In this document: in pieces, positions 33,092-43,792 of the stretch | Numbering within the stretch: the first letter of the stretch is position 1 | Layout of the letters: every line of letters starts with the position of its first letter | The notes under the pieces: generated by a model | The model's database searches: none | Told to the model about the DNA's origin: nothing | What the model saw: only the letters and a program-made list of their open reading frames with translations | Position numbers and translations under genes: made by a program | DNA from: Plantago major | Lineage: Eukaryota; Streptophyta; Magnoliopsida; Lamiales; Plantaginaceae | Direction: 5' to 3' | Assembly (NCBI GenBank): GCA_026545765.1 | Contig: CM048842.1 | Coordinates: 47,253,431 to 47,317,430 of the forward strand | Length of the DNA: 64,000 nt

Positions 33092-33484
33092 TCACCATGA
33101 GACATTCTTGATTATGTGAAGCCAATCGGCAACATAAAGACTACCTTTCCGCCGAGCAACCAAGACTGTCTGCTTTGACTCATTGTCAATAAGTTTGCAG
33201 TACTTTGCTTTGAATTTCACAGTGAAACCTTTGTCTGCAAACTGGCTCATGCTAAATAGATTGTATTTCAAATCATTAACATGTAATACGTCAGTGATTG
33301 TTAATGATCCCAATTTGACGTTGCCGAATCCCAGAGAGGGATTTAATTCTCCTCCAGCAAATCTGATGTCTGGTCCTGTGTTGCAAGCTTTGTAATTGAC
33401 CATATTTACTTTGTCTCCTGTCATGTGCTTTCCATATCCACTATCAAATAGCCATTGTGCTTTAGTCCAAGAGGCGTTCTGCAC
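33092..33484 (-). pseudogene. Protease and pre-integrase region of element B
   Basis: The aspartic protease site W-L-F-D-S-G followed by HMTGD near the right end (33420-33455) leads into LGSLTITDVLHVNDLKYNLF and the domain before integrase. It lies between gag and integrase as expected for Copia. Confidence 0.82.
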
Positions 33485-33807
33485 ACAACAGGAAACAGGG
33501 GATTAGGTTCTCATAACAATACTGGAACCGTCTAGACTAAAGAATCTTCCGGTAGGAATCCATTTCTGAATGAATTTCTTTGGAACATTCTTATGTCTGA
33601 CAGGAACATAAGGAGGAATTCTAGTTGAATGGTTAATATCATTATTAAGAACTATTTTCTTCCTTGGTGCGTTCCTTGGTGCTCCATTTGGTGCTTTCAG
33701 ATACCTGTCAGGGTTTCGAGTGCCTTTTAAAGAAATTTAGCTTTCCTTGCCAGATTTCTTCTAGCCCTGGAATTCAGATTTTCAGTGGCTTGACTCATCT
33801 TCCACTT

Positions 33808-36028
33808 CTAATAATTGCTGGGAGCAATTCTAGCTTTTAGCCATCGTTCTTGCTCCAATTTGTATTCATGAGCAAGTTGTTTTCCGATGTCTTTATAGCC
33901 AATACCATTCCGAACACCTGATGCCATCTGAGATCTTTTCTCAGCAGCTTTGCTAGTCTCTGGTTTGTCTATTTTCTTTCGAGAAAACGTGACATAGGAG
34001 AATTTGCCAGCACCTGCAATTCTTCCTTTTTGAGAGACATAGCACTGTGGGTGTTTGCACTTTTCAGTGTCATGTTTCTTTTCAGAGACATGCCCAACAG
34101 TTTTCCTTTTGACTTGTTTTTCCCACAAAGGTTTAGTCGCAACTGCCTTTCCTTTGTCAACAATCTTTGTTCTCTGACCGATACTATAGATTGTTTGGGA
34201 ACCACCTTGCTGTGCATTGATAAATGGTCTTCTTTCCTCGCTCTTATTCAGAGTGGTAGAACTTTCTGTCTGTGTATTCAGCCCTAGTCCTTTTTTCTCT
34301 GAAGAGTCTCTTAAATAAGATTGTACTTCAGTAAGAGTGTCACTAGCTTTGGCATAAGATGGAAAAGATAATTCTTTCCTTTTGAGTTCCTTATTCTCAG
34401 AAAGAAGATCTTCATACTTCTTTTGAAGATTAGCCATTGCTTCTTTATGTGACTTTTCAGTCTCAGATATCTGAGCCTTGAGAAATGCATTTTCAGCATC
34501 CTTATTCTCAGATATCTTTTTTAATTGAGAGTTTTCCTTTACAAGAAAATTATTTTCTTCTTCAAGGTTTTCGGTTCTAGCTCGGATCATTAGAAATTCT
34601 CTTTCGTAGATATCAAGTTCTTTTCTGAGATTTTCCAGATCTTTTATTTCTTCTTCATCACTTTCATAAGTGTAACATGAAGTATGTATTACCTCATCAG
34701 CCATAAGACATATTTCAATGTTGGAGATGTCTGGAACGTCGATCTCAGCAACTCCACACATTTCATTCTTCTTAAGGCCGAAGTCGATTATATCGTGAGT
34801 GACTCCACATAATTCTGGTGATGGTAAAGTTGAGTCATCTGAATCGTCATCTTCAGAATCTGTCTCAATGTCTAGAGCATCCAGTTAAGTTTGGATTTTC
34901 TTTCTTTCTTCAGTTAGTAAAGCCTTCTCGCTTCTTTTGAAGATTCTTCTATCTTTCTTGTCATCTGTCTTTAGTTTGTTGAAGGCAGGACAATCATTCT
35001 TGAAGTGACCAGGTTTCTGACAATAGAAACAGATATCGTTTCCAATTTCTGCTTCCTCAGTACTTGATGCTTTCTGAGCTGGCTTGTTCAGCGAGCTTTG
35101 CATATTTTTGTACTGGTGATAGTTTGAGCCTAGATGCTTTTTTAGCTTCTCTTTGGCTTTTCTTCTCTCAATTTCTCGACTGACATATTTGCTCATTTGC
35201 TTTACAGCAAGCGCACCCTCAGTCTCTTCCTTGCTTTTCTTCTTTTCAAAAGTTTCTTGAGTAATTAGAGCAACATTCTGCAACTTTTCAGTTGTTTGTT
35301 CTCTTTCATAATCAACAGTGGCAAGGTGAGGGAAAAGTTCCACTGGAGTGATATTTGGCATTCCTTGGTTAAAATAGAAGAATTTAGTGTGCTCTCAGTT
35401 GTGATTAAGACTTAAGACAATAGTCTTAATCTTTTCTGATTGGGAATATCTGTTGCTTTCACCAAGTGCAGCCATATCGCTCATGAGTGTGGTAAATCTG
35501 AAATCAAGTTCTTCCAGAGTTTCAGTGGGACCTTGTTTGAAATTTTGGAATTTCAATTTGAGAACTTCGAACTTGTTTTCCTTGGTTTTCTCGGTTAAAC
35601 CTGATTTCTTCAATCAGTTGCCAGGCAACTTTCGCCGTTTTAGCACCCCACAGTTTACACTGTATGTGCTCAGGTGTCGATCTGATGATGATATTACGAG
35701 CTTGACCATCCAGACGATTTCTCTTGGCACCTTCCGATGTCCAGTATTCTCTGGGCTTTGGCTCGTAAATAACTTGACTAGTAGGTCTCCCACTAGTTGA
35801 TGCATCTGTATGTGAAGACCCATCGCTTTGATCTCTGTCTCTACCATTAGAAACCTCCATGACTTGCTTGAGTTGTTGAATGACTATTGGGCCATTCTTT
35901 ATCACGTCGATCATTTCGTCACTTATGGCTTCTAGGTGGAGCATCATGTTATTTTTCCATTTCTCGTAGTTCTCTGGTTTGAGAACGGGTGCATCACTCA
36001 GAGACATACCTGCACACTTAACACACAA
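33808..36028 (-). pseudogene. gag region of element B
   Basis: The layout is as in F: an N-terminal capsid-like part (LKPENYEKWKNNMMLHLEAI; KLWGAKTAKVAWQLIEEI), a basic linker, a CCHC zinc knuckle (C-F-Y-C-Q-K-P-G-H-F-K-N-D-C, about 34990-35040), an acidic stretch, then a heptad-rich coiled coil (about 34660-34350) and a basic tail rich in Lys and Arg. Gag forms the particle and packages RNA. It is decayed. Confidence 0.85.
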
Positions 36029-36104
36029 ATTATATAGTCCTCAGAAAGGGACAAAGTTCCTTTACCTATATGGGGATCTAGGTTCAGTGCAGAAGGCTTG
36101 TGAA

Positions 36105-36122
36105 CCTCCTGCTTTGATACCA
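36105..36122 (-). promoter_or_regulatory. Primer binding site of element B
   Basis: TGGTATCAAAGC on the - strand, two bases after the LTR end; complementary to initiator tRNA-Met as in F. Confidence 0.85.
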
Positions 36123-36124
36123 CT

Positions 36125-36510
36125 TGTTTGTCCAGATAACGGCAAAGTAAAAGACTAGAGGGGGGGGGGGGTGAATAGTCTTTTAAAAACTTTTGTCGAT
36201 AAACACAGTTTCTCAGATATCTGATACTTAAATTCAGAGCGCGGAAGACTTAAGATAGATAAGTGCAGAAACAATAAGTGTGTGTGTGCTTTGCTGAAAT
36301 GTAAATACAGAAAGGTAAAATACACATCAAGTATAGTGGTATCTGGAGGTGGCGTAATCCTCCAACTAATCCACTTCGATCTTCCAAAGACCTATAATTC
36401 ACTAGAACAGATAATTGAGTTCACCTTACAATAATTCTATTCTAAGATTCCTAAACAAATGGTTCCCAACCAAATGTTCCCCCTGAGTTGTTCCCCGGCT
36501 TTCACAACCA
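36125..36510 (-). repeat. Truncated 5' LTR of element B
   Basis: Only the gag-proximal 386 bp remain. They end on + at CCAAGTA, where the sequence switches to the start of the second copy of element C. By hand it differs from the matching part of the 3' LTR at about ten positions, plus a 13-15 bp length change in the AGATATCTG repeat. Confidence 0.88.
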
Positions 36511-37730
36511 AGTAGACTTTTAGTGATGTTGTAGTAGTGTTTCAGAAGAAGATCCGAGTCTACTTGTCCAAGCCAAGACCAACTTCTATTAGCTACTTAG
36601 TGGGATTGACAACCCCTTTCGTACATTCGAGGGTCTTCTGTTGTGAGGTGCCCGACCCAGAGTTTTTCGGTCCTAGTCCGAAGCATTCGGACGTTAGGCT
36701 TCCCTTTGTATGTTTATTCAGTAAGAGGGATCAGACCTATAGTGAGAGTGGGTCGGACCGAATAGTTGCGAAGGGGCGTAGGATAGAGACGCTTTTTGCA
36801 AGTGGGAAGGTCCGAGAGAGGACTTCCTTATGGATGGGAGTCCGTGTGAGAGGATAACTCATCCATCCGTATGAGGGATGGGGTGTTATCTCTTTATGAC
36901 AACCGATTTTTCAGGATGGTCCGATGGAGGACATCCGAACGGACAAGAGTCCGTGTGAGTGGATAACTCATCCATCCGTAAGAGGGATGGGGTGTTATCT
37001 TTTTATGACAATCGGTTTTTCGGGATGGTCCGCAGGAGGACATCCGATTGGGCGAGAGTCCGTGTTATGCCGAGATGGTCGGGCTTATATTGAAGTACTT
37101 ATGCCGAGACGGTCGGGCTTATATTGAAGTACTTATGTCGAGACGGTCGGGCTTATATTGAAGTACTTATGCCGAGGCGTTCGGACTTATATAAGTTCGT
37201 GGGTGTCGGATCCCCTTATTAATTGGAAACATGTCCTTGACGAATCATGCACGCTTGTATAGTAATTGAAGCATTGATAAATGATGTGTGCGTGCATGAT
37301 GAATGAATGAATGCATGAATGAATGATGCAATGAATGTGAATGTATTGTAAATGATGATTTCAAGTTAAGTCAGAATACTTACTTTTTCATTGAAAACTG
37401 TAGAGCATTATTTTCGATTCTCCGTTTAAGAGAAGCTAGCGAAATTGGAGATCGGGATTCGAAATAAACAAATCCCAACCTTTTGAAAGTATCTCCTAGC
37501 TTTTAAGCTTATGAAGTTGGCCTCACTTTTGCTTGTGGAGCAAAAGGTGTAAGATGCTTGTCCTAGCCACTCCGGTGGTAGGAGACTTGTCCTGGCTACT
37601 TTGGCATTGGAGATGGTCCTAGCAACTTTGGCGGTAGAAGGCTGTCCTGGCCAAATTGGTAGCAAGTGTCGGATGTTTGTAGAACGATGAGTGTCTTACT
37701 TAGTTGGTCCAGAGGACGTAGTCCGACCTT
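36511..37730 (-). repeat. Non-coding repeats of element C, copy 2
   Basis: This is the same stretch as 18268-19430, but the 34-bp GGTCGGGCTTATAT repeat has three full units and one partial (about 37069-37195), against one full and one partial in copy 1. The 109-bp repeat (about 36847-37060) and the GAATGAAT microsatellite (about 37295-37360) are also present. Confidence 0.75.
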
Positions 37731-37741
37731 AGGACGCGATC

Positions 37742-38945
37742 TCTAAGATATGATCAAGGACCCGCTCCGAGGGTATGGTGAGAGCATGGTCCGAGGCCAC
37801 GGTGAGAACCGACTCCGAGGAGATGGTGAGGACCTGCTCCGAGGAGATGGTAAGAACCTGATCCGAGGAGATGGTGAGGACCTGCTCCAAGGGGATGGTA
37901 AGGACCTACTCCGAGGAGATGGTAAGAACCGGGTCCGAGGCGACGGTGAGGACCGACTCCGAGGAGATGGTGAGGACCTGCTCCGAGGGGATGGTAAGAA
38001 CTGGGTCCGAGGCGATGGTGAGGACCGGCTCCAATGAGATGGTGAAGACCTGCTCCAACGAGATGGTAAGAACCGGGTCTAAGGCGACGGTGAGGACCGA
38101 GTCCGAGGAGATGGTGAGGACCTACTCCGTGGAGATGGTAAGAACGGGGTCCGAGGCGACGGTGAGGACCTACTCTATGGAGATGGTAAGAACTGGGTCC
38201 GAGGAGATGGTGAGGACCTTCTCCGAGGAGATGGTGAGGACCTGCTCCGAGGAGATAGTAAGAACCGGGTCCGAGGCGACAGTGAAGACCGACTTCGAGG
38301 AGATGGTGAGGACCTGCTCCGAGGAGATGGTAAGAACCGGGTCCAAGGCGACGGTGAGGACCGACTCCGAGGATATGGTGAGGACCTACTCCGAGGGGAT
38401 GGTAAGAACTGGGTCCGAGGCGACGGTGAGGACCGGCTCCGAGGAGATGGTGAGGACCTGCTCCAAGGAGATGGTAAAAACCGGATCCGAGGTGACGGAG
38501 AGGACCGACTCCGAGGAGATGGTGAGGACCTACTCCGTGGAGATGGTAAGAACCGGGTCTGCGGCGACGGTGAGGACCTACTCCGAGGAGATGGTGAGGA
38601 CCTACTCCGTGGAGATGGTAAGAACCGGGTCCGAGGCAACGGTGAGGACTGGCTCGGAGAAGATGGTGAGGACCTCCTCCGAGGAGATGGTAAGAACCAG
38701 GTCTGAGGCGATGGTGAGGACCGACTCCGAGGAGATGGTGAGGACCTGCTCCGAGGAGATGGTAAGAACCTACTCCGAGGAGATGGTAAGAACTGGGTCC
38801 GAGGCGACGGTGAGGACCGGCTCCGAGGAGATGGTGAGGACCTACTCCGAGGAGATGGTAAGAACCTGCTCCGAGGACTCGGTAAGGACCTGGTCCTAGG
38901 CCATGGTAAGAACCTGGACCTAGAATTTGGTAAGAGCTAGCTCCG
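37742..38945 (-). repeat. 24-bp tandem array in element C, copy 2
   Basis: About 50 units of the TCCGAGGAGATGGTGAGGAC-type repeat, slightly shorter than in copy 1 and with units gained and lost between the two. Long open frames exist on both strands, as in copy 1. Confidence 0.85.
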
Positions 38946-39069
38946 AAGAGATGGTCCGGCCTTAGGGAGCCTAGGATATGGTGCCTAGGACATGGTCCAA
39001 GGATTGTCCCTAGGGCGTGGTCCTATCCTGCCTTCCTTGGATGATTTTTGCTAAGTGCTCCACTGACCT

Positions 39070-39936
39070 CATCTTCTTTTGCCTTCTCAAACCTTTTTAG
39101 GAAGAGCGTGATGATGTCCATCTAAGACTAGATGGAGTCATCGGGTAAGAGTGGTTGCGAAGGTAAGAGCCTTCATGTTATCATTCATACCATTGGACTC
39201 CGGCCGGCTCTCATACCTAGTCAGATGACCCTCGGGACAAGTATCATCGTAGTATTTCTCATGAGCCTTTACCATTTTTTTTCCAGAGTAGCATTTTGAG
39301 CTTCTAAGGCCTTCTGTTGGAGGTAGATCTCTTCAGTGGCGAGCCTCTCACCTGTCCTTGGGTTGATTGCCACATCCGGAGGAAGATTCTCAATTTGAAC
39401 CACCGGGATCCGTTACTCTATGCTGAGGAGCGAGAAAGCGACTAGGACCTAGATTATCAGTCCTAGGCCTGACCGGATTTCTTTTGTGTTGGCCTCGGGA
39501 TGCTACTGTTCTCCTATTAAGAAGGTTGCGATGATCTTCCTGTTGAACTTGTTCTCCTAATCTTTTCGAAATGGAGTGGTGTTCATTTCTATATTGAGCC
39601 GACTCAGCTTGCCTAGGAACCGACAAGGGTGGAGTAGCTTGAGGAGCCTAAACAATGTTAGAACCAAAGCATCCTTGAATAGTAGTGAGTAAGAGGCCAA
39701 ACTTATTCTCGCTCATCCCAAACTCACTTGGGCGAATGACATGCCCGTTTGGGAGAGTCAAGTTTCTTTCGGGAGGAGGATCATGTGTTCCTAACGGAGG
39801 AACTTGTCCTTCAACTCCGAATGCTTGAGTTATAATTGGAGGATCAGCGGCTCTTTCCTCCTCCGAAGAGAGACTAGCAGTGTGGCCATCACTTGGGTAG
39901 TCCATTGTGTTTCTTGAAGTGGCTCTTGACACTCTT
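39070..39936 (-). pseudogene. Tat-type gag fragment of element C, copy 2
   Basis: The same gag fragment as copy 1, related to the N-terminal half of D's gag (VEGQVPP, PSEFGMSENKFGLLLTTIQGC, NLLNRRTVASRGQ, NPRTG). It ends at the LTR junction at 39936/39937. It is decayed. Confidence 0.82.
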
Positions 39937-40708
39937 TGTTGGTCCAGATAATGGCAAAGTAAAAGACTAGAGGGGGGGGGGGGGGGTGAATAGTCTTTTA
40001 AAATTTTTGTCGATAAACACAATTTCTCAGATATCTGATACTTAAATTCAGAGTGCGGAAGATTAAGATAGATAAGTGCAGAAACAATAAGTGTGTGTGT
40101 GCTTTGCTGAAATGTAAATACAGAAAGGTAAAATACATACCAAGTATAGTGGTATCTGGAGGTGGCGTAATCCTCCAACTAATCCACTTCGGTCTTCCAA
40201 AGACCTAGAATTCACTAGAACAGATAATTGAGTTCACCTTACAATAATCCTACTCTAGGATTCCTAAACAAATGGTTCCCAACCAAATGTTCCCCCTGAG
40301 TTGTTCCCCGGCTTTCACAGCCAAGTACTTCCTGTACTCAGAAACCTTTTTGAGTTGTTCCTTAGCTTCCCAAGCTAAGTACTTCCTATGCTCAATAACC
40401 TTGGATTTATTCCTTAGTTTCCCAAATCAAGTACTTCCTCTACTCCGATAACCTTGGAGTTATTCCCTGATTTTCCAAACTAAGTACTTCCTGTACTCCA
40501 CGCCAGTTATGGTGTTGGTTTTGGTTTGTTTGTCAGATGAGCTTCTTTAATAACTTATTCATTTATTCAGATAGCTCTATGAATCAAGTATACTTAATAC
40601 ACTTTTCAATGTATGGTATCTTGTTCTTTTTACTGACCCAAGTCTATGATAATTGTTCAAGAGAATTAATCTCAGATACTTGATCTTTTAATTCAACTCT
40701 TTCACAAA
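39937..40708 (-). repeat. LTR fragment of element B, duplicated copy (B')
   Basis: It starts TGTTGGTCCAGATAATGG next to the C gag, exactly as B's 3' LTR does at 21666. It follows that LTR, including four minisatellite units, to TTTCACAAA (equivalent to 22459), where it stops. The rest of the duplicated B is missing. It then passes through GACTAGA into a G run and LTR E. Confidence 0.88.
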
Positions 40709-40715
40709 GACTAGA

Positions 40716-40895
40716 GGGGGGGGGGGTTAGGACCCGGTTTGCTAAAGTGTCAAACCGGTCTGAGACTTTACTCAAGAGAGACTGAAGATCTACTCTGTAT
40801 AATAGTTGAGAAGGTAAGAGTCTAGGAAGAAGGCTTCACTTACTTTGCATTATGAGGATATGTCCATATTTATAGGTTTCCCTTGAGAAAGGGAG
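40716..40895 (-). repeat. Element E: antisense Gypsy LTR, left half
   Basis: After an 11-base G run, the sequence TTAGGACCCGG... is an imperfect inverted copy of the last third of D's own LTR (about 41540-41720), including the TATA word (CCTATAAATATGG on -, about 40868-40880). It is the 3' part of an antisense LTR of a relative of D. The LTR is interrupted at GGGAG (40891-40895) by D and continues at 56659. Confidence 0.75.
40891..40895. repeat. Target site duplication of element D, left copy
   Basis: GGGAG immediately before the LTR start. The same five bases follow the 3' LTR at 56659-56663. A third GGGAG (55675-55679) precedes the 3' LTR because the flank is copied there. Confidence 0.8.
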
Positions 40896-41877
40896 TGTTG
40901 ATACGGAAATATGTCCAATCCGTCATAAAGGACCTAGGAACGAATCCTAAGGCATCCTAAGTCATCCAATGGATCCGAGACACTTTGGTCCGAGCCAACG
41001 GTCCGATCCGGGCAGACCAACCATGGTCCGACCCACTTTGGCAGAAAGGAACAAAGGATTTGTGACCTACTAGGCCCGACCCGGAACCATGGGTCCGACC
41101 CACCTTGGTCCGAGCCTCTCTGGGAAAGGAGCATAGTGCTACGTCAGTACACTCTCCGACCCAAGGCCTCCGGTCCGGATGACAACTCGGATCCAGCATG
41201 ACAATCTCACAAGTAACCAAGCAGATAAGCACCAAAGAGTAAGGTGTCAGAACCTAGAGTTCCGAATCGGAAGAGATGGGCAGACTTGGGAGAACTTCCT
41301 TATCTGATGACCCAGTACGGTCCGGACCTTGCATCCGGACCCACCTCTCCGAACCCGGGACCTCGGCAGACCAGGTCACATCCCATGAAACTCTTCCAAT
41401 AATGACTAAACTACCCCTGAAAGCCCAAAGTGGCATGGGCTAAACATCATTATTGGACTATGGGCCTATTACATGCATTGGTGGCTCAATCGTAGCCTTA
41501 CACATGGCGCAATCCTAGCAAGACCTCCTATTTTGATGATAGCCTATAAATAGGGCACACATCTCCATAATGAGGAGGTAAGTCATCTTACAAGTTACAT
41601 TGCCATCTTACTTTCTCAACTATTACACAGAGTCGATCTTCAGTCGCTCTCGAGTAAAGTCTCAAATCCGGTTTGACACTTAGGAAACCGGATCCTAACC
41701 CCCCCCCCCCCCCCCCCGTCCAAGTCACTTGTGCAGGTCCTTACGCATCAACTCTCGCCAATACGACGGTTCTTACGGGCTCTTACTCCTTGGTTCTTAC
41801 TCAAAGGTGTTCTTGGTACCTAGAGTGAAGGAAAGCAAGGAAACTCACTAAGTGTTTGGGGAGTTCCACCCCCAACA
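40896..41877 (+). repeat. 5' LTR of element D (982 bp)
   Basis: Bounded by TGTTGATACGG and CCCCAACA. It is rich in GTCCGA and GACCCA words in its first half, and has a TATA box at 41544-41553 and a run of about 19 C near 41699-41717. The primer site follows three bases after its end. Confidence 0.93.
41544..41553 (+). promoter_or_regulatory. TATA box of element D's 5' LTR
   Basis: CTATAAATAG, followed about 30 bp on by the likely transcript start. It is repeated in the 3' LTR at 56328-56337. Confidence 0.7.
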
Positions 41878-41880
41878 TTT

Positions 41881-41898
41881 TGGCGCCGTCTGTGGGAA
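41881..41898 (+). promoter_or_regulatory. Primer binding site of element D
   Basis: TGGCGCCGTCTGTGGGAA lies three bases after the 5' LTR. The first eight bases match the TGGCGCCG primer site common in plant Tat and Athila elements. Confidence 0.8.
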
Positions 41899-41932
41899 TC
41901 TTACAAAAAAGTTCCATTCTCTACAGCCTCTA

Positions 41933-43700
41933 ATGGCAAGAACAAGGAGGTCCGCAAGAACCAACGCCACTGCAGTCGGTACACCTGCTCCGAGACAAAG
42001 AAGTAGGCCTCTTACTAGGCAAAGCAGAGCAGCGAGAATTCCCTCCAGAGATGCGACGGATTACCCTAGCGACAGCCGGACAACTAGTCTCTCTTCTAGA
42101 GAGGAAAGAGCCACTGATCCACCAATAAGAACCCAGGCACTTGGAGTCGAAGGACAGGTTCCTCCGCCAGGAACACACGGTCCTCCTCCGGGGAAAAACA
42201 TCACCCTTCCAAATGGGCAGATTATCCGTCCTAGTGAGTTCGGGATGGATGAGAATCAGTTTGGCCTCTTACTCACCACTATTCAAGGATGTTTTGGATC
42301 AAACAAGCTCCAGCCTCCTCAACCCACTCCACCTTTGGCAATCCCAAGGCAAGCTGAACCTGCTCAATCAAGAAATGAACACCGTCCCATCCAACAGCGA
42401 CTGGGGGAACAAGCTCAACCGGAAGATCTAAGGAACCTTCTCAACAGGAGGGCCGCTGCTTCTCATGGACAACGGGGGAGAAGTCCAGAAGTGCCACGAG
42501 TAGACGAAGCGGGAACTAGTCGGCGAGGAGCTCAACAACAAGTGCCAAGAGATCAAATGGCGGAAAGCATCCCGATAGTTCCAATCGGTGATCTTCCCCC
42601 ATATGTAGCCGTCAACCCCAGAACAGGAGAAAAGATGACAGCTGAACAGATCTACCTCCAACAGAAGGCCTTGGAAACACAAATTTCCACCTTGAGCAAG
42701 ATGGTTAAAGCGCATGAGAAGGTGACTGTTAAGACTCCCAACCCCCTGTGCGACGAGATCAGAAGAGAACGAAAGCGCCCCGACTGCGTTATCCCAAACC
42801 TTGAGCATTACTATGGAGATACTTGTCCTGTGGGGTATCTTACTAGATACAAAAGTAAGATGGAAAGCAATGGACTCAACGACAACATGAAAGCTCTCAA
42901 CTTCTCCACCACACTCTTTGGAGAAGCAATGGATTGGTGGACCTCGCTACCTAATGGTTCCACCAAATCTTATGCAGACGTCGCCTCCCTTTTCTTGAAA
43001 AGGTTCGAGAAAGCAAAGAAAAGGAAGAGGTCAGTTGAGCACCTGGCAGGCATAATCCAGAAAGAGCACGAGGACCTTAGAACCTTCCTTGACCGCTTCA
43101 ACGCTGAAGTACGACTAGAGCCTCATAGCATCAAAGAGCGGGTCCGACACCTGTATGCTAACACTTATAATGACGAGCTTAGGAGGAAGCTTTCCAACGA
43201 AGAAATCACCATTGAAAAGTACTTGGAAGATATCTGCGAAGTAGTCTTGTATGGAGAAGAGTACCGACGAAATGTCCCGATTAGAGCAGGGATAAAGAAG
43301 GGGAAAGAACAAGTACGACAGGAACTTCCTCCTCGTCAAGGGAAGTTCGAACAAAAAAGAGATCTCAGGGATAAGAGAGAATTTCGTAGAGAAAGAACTC
43401 CACCTAGGAGATACGCCGAGTATACTCGTCTCAACAGACCAAGATCCGACATCTTGGATTCTATTGTTGAAAAAGACTTAGATATATAATGGCCTAAACC
43501 TGTCAGGAGCGGCAAGAAGAGTAAATTCTCTAAAGACTACTGTAGGTTTCACAAACAGAAAGGTCACCCAACTGAGGATTGCATCCAGTTGAAGACAGAA
43601 ATCGAAAGACTAGTGAGAAGTGGGAAGTTGAAAGAACCCATAAGTGAAGAAGAACCCTCTAGACATAGAAAGAATGAGCAAAGAAGAGAGGAGCGTGATT
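41933..43700 (+). pseudogene. gag of element D
   Basis: The likely start is MARTRRSARTNATAVG at 41933, the first ATG after the primer site. A disordered Arg/Pro/Gln-rich N-terminal third (shared with element C) is followed by NPRTGEKMTAEQIYLQQKAL and the Retrotrans_gag capsid domain (about 42860-43270: FGEAMDWWTSLPNGS, FLKRFEKAKKRKRS, LRTFLDRFNAEV, RVRHLYANTYNDELR). A basic tail leads to a zinc-knuckle-like C-R-F-H-K-Q-K-G-H-P-T-E-D-C motif (about 43545-43585), typical of Tat gags. It forms the particle. This is the best preserved gag in the window. Confidence 0.9.
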
Positions 43701-43792
43701 CAGAACCTCCGACATGATCTTTACCACCACCTCCAGCGGAAATCCTGCCTCGGCATGCCCAAAGGTACCAAGGGTACCGCGAAGATATAGAA

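Larger units (their letters stand above)
21666..36510 (-). mobile_element. Element B: nearly full-length Sirevirus-like Copia element with ORF3
   Basis: Reading on -: a truncated 5' LTR (36510-36125), primer site, gag, protease, integrase, reverse transcriptase, RNase H, a spacer, ORF3 (28977-23767), a polypurine tract and a complete 3' LTR (23377-21666). At about 14.8 kb it is large for a Copia element, mainly because of ORF3. It inserted into the gag of element C; CTCTT (21661-21665) is the flank where a target duplication would be. The right flank was lost in a later duplication, so the duplication cannot be checked. It is broken in about ten places and carries a 319-bp unrelated insertion. 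The LTR remnants differ by about 2.5% by hand count, which suggests roughly a million years. Confidence 0.92.
36511..39936 (-). mobile_element. Element C, copy 2 (tandem duplicate of 18268-21665)
   Basis: It aligns with 18268-21665 from its first base (AGTAGACTTTTAGTG) through the non-coding repeats, the 24-bp array and the gag fragment to the same LTR junction. Identity looks about 97% or higher by eye. The left join is inside the truncated LTR of B with a four-base overlap AGTA. The 34-bp repeat has expanded here. Confidence 0.88.

Noticed and set aside
41699-41717. Long C and G runs treated as assembly gaps
   Set aside because: They recur at the same LTR position in independent copies, so they belong to the LTRs. 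Their exact lengths are still unsure.
39507-41877. Reading 39507-41877 and 54293-56658 as 2.36-kb LTRs of element D
   Set aside because: Both blocks begin TG and end CA, but the flanks GCTAC and GGGAG do not match. The shorter LTR from 40896 has perfect GGGAG target copies, the primer site fits, and the extra 1.39 kb is made of pieces of C and B.
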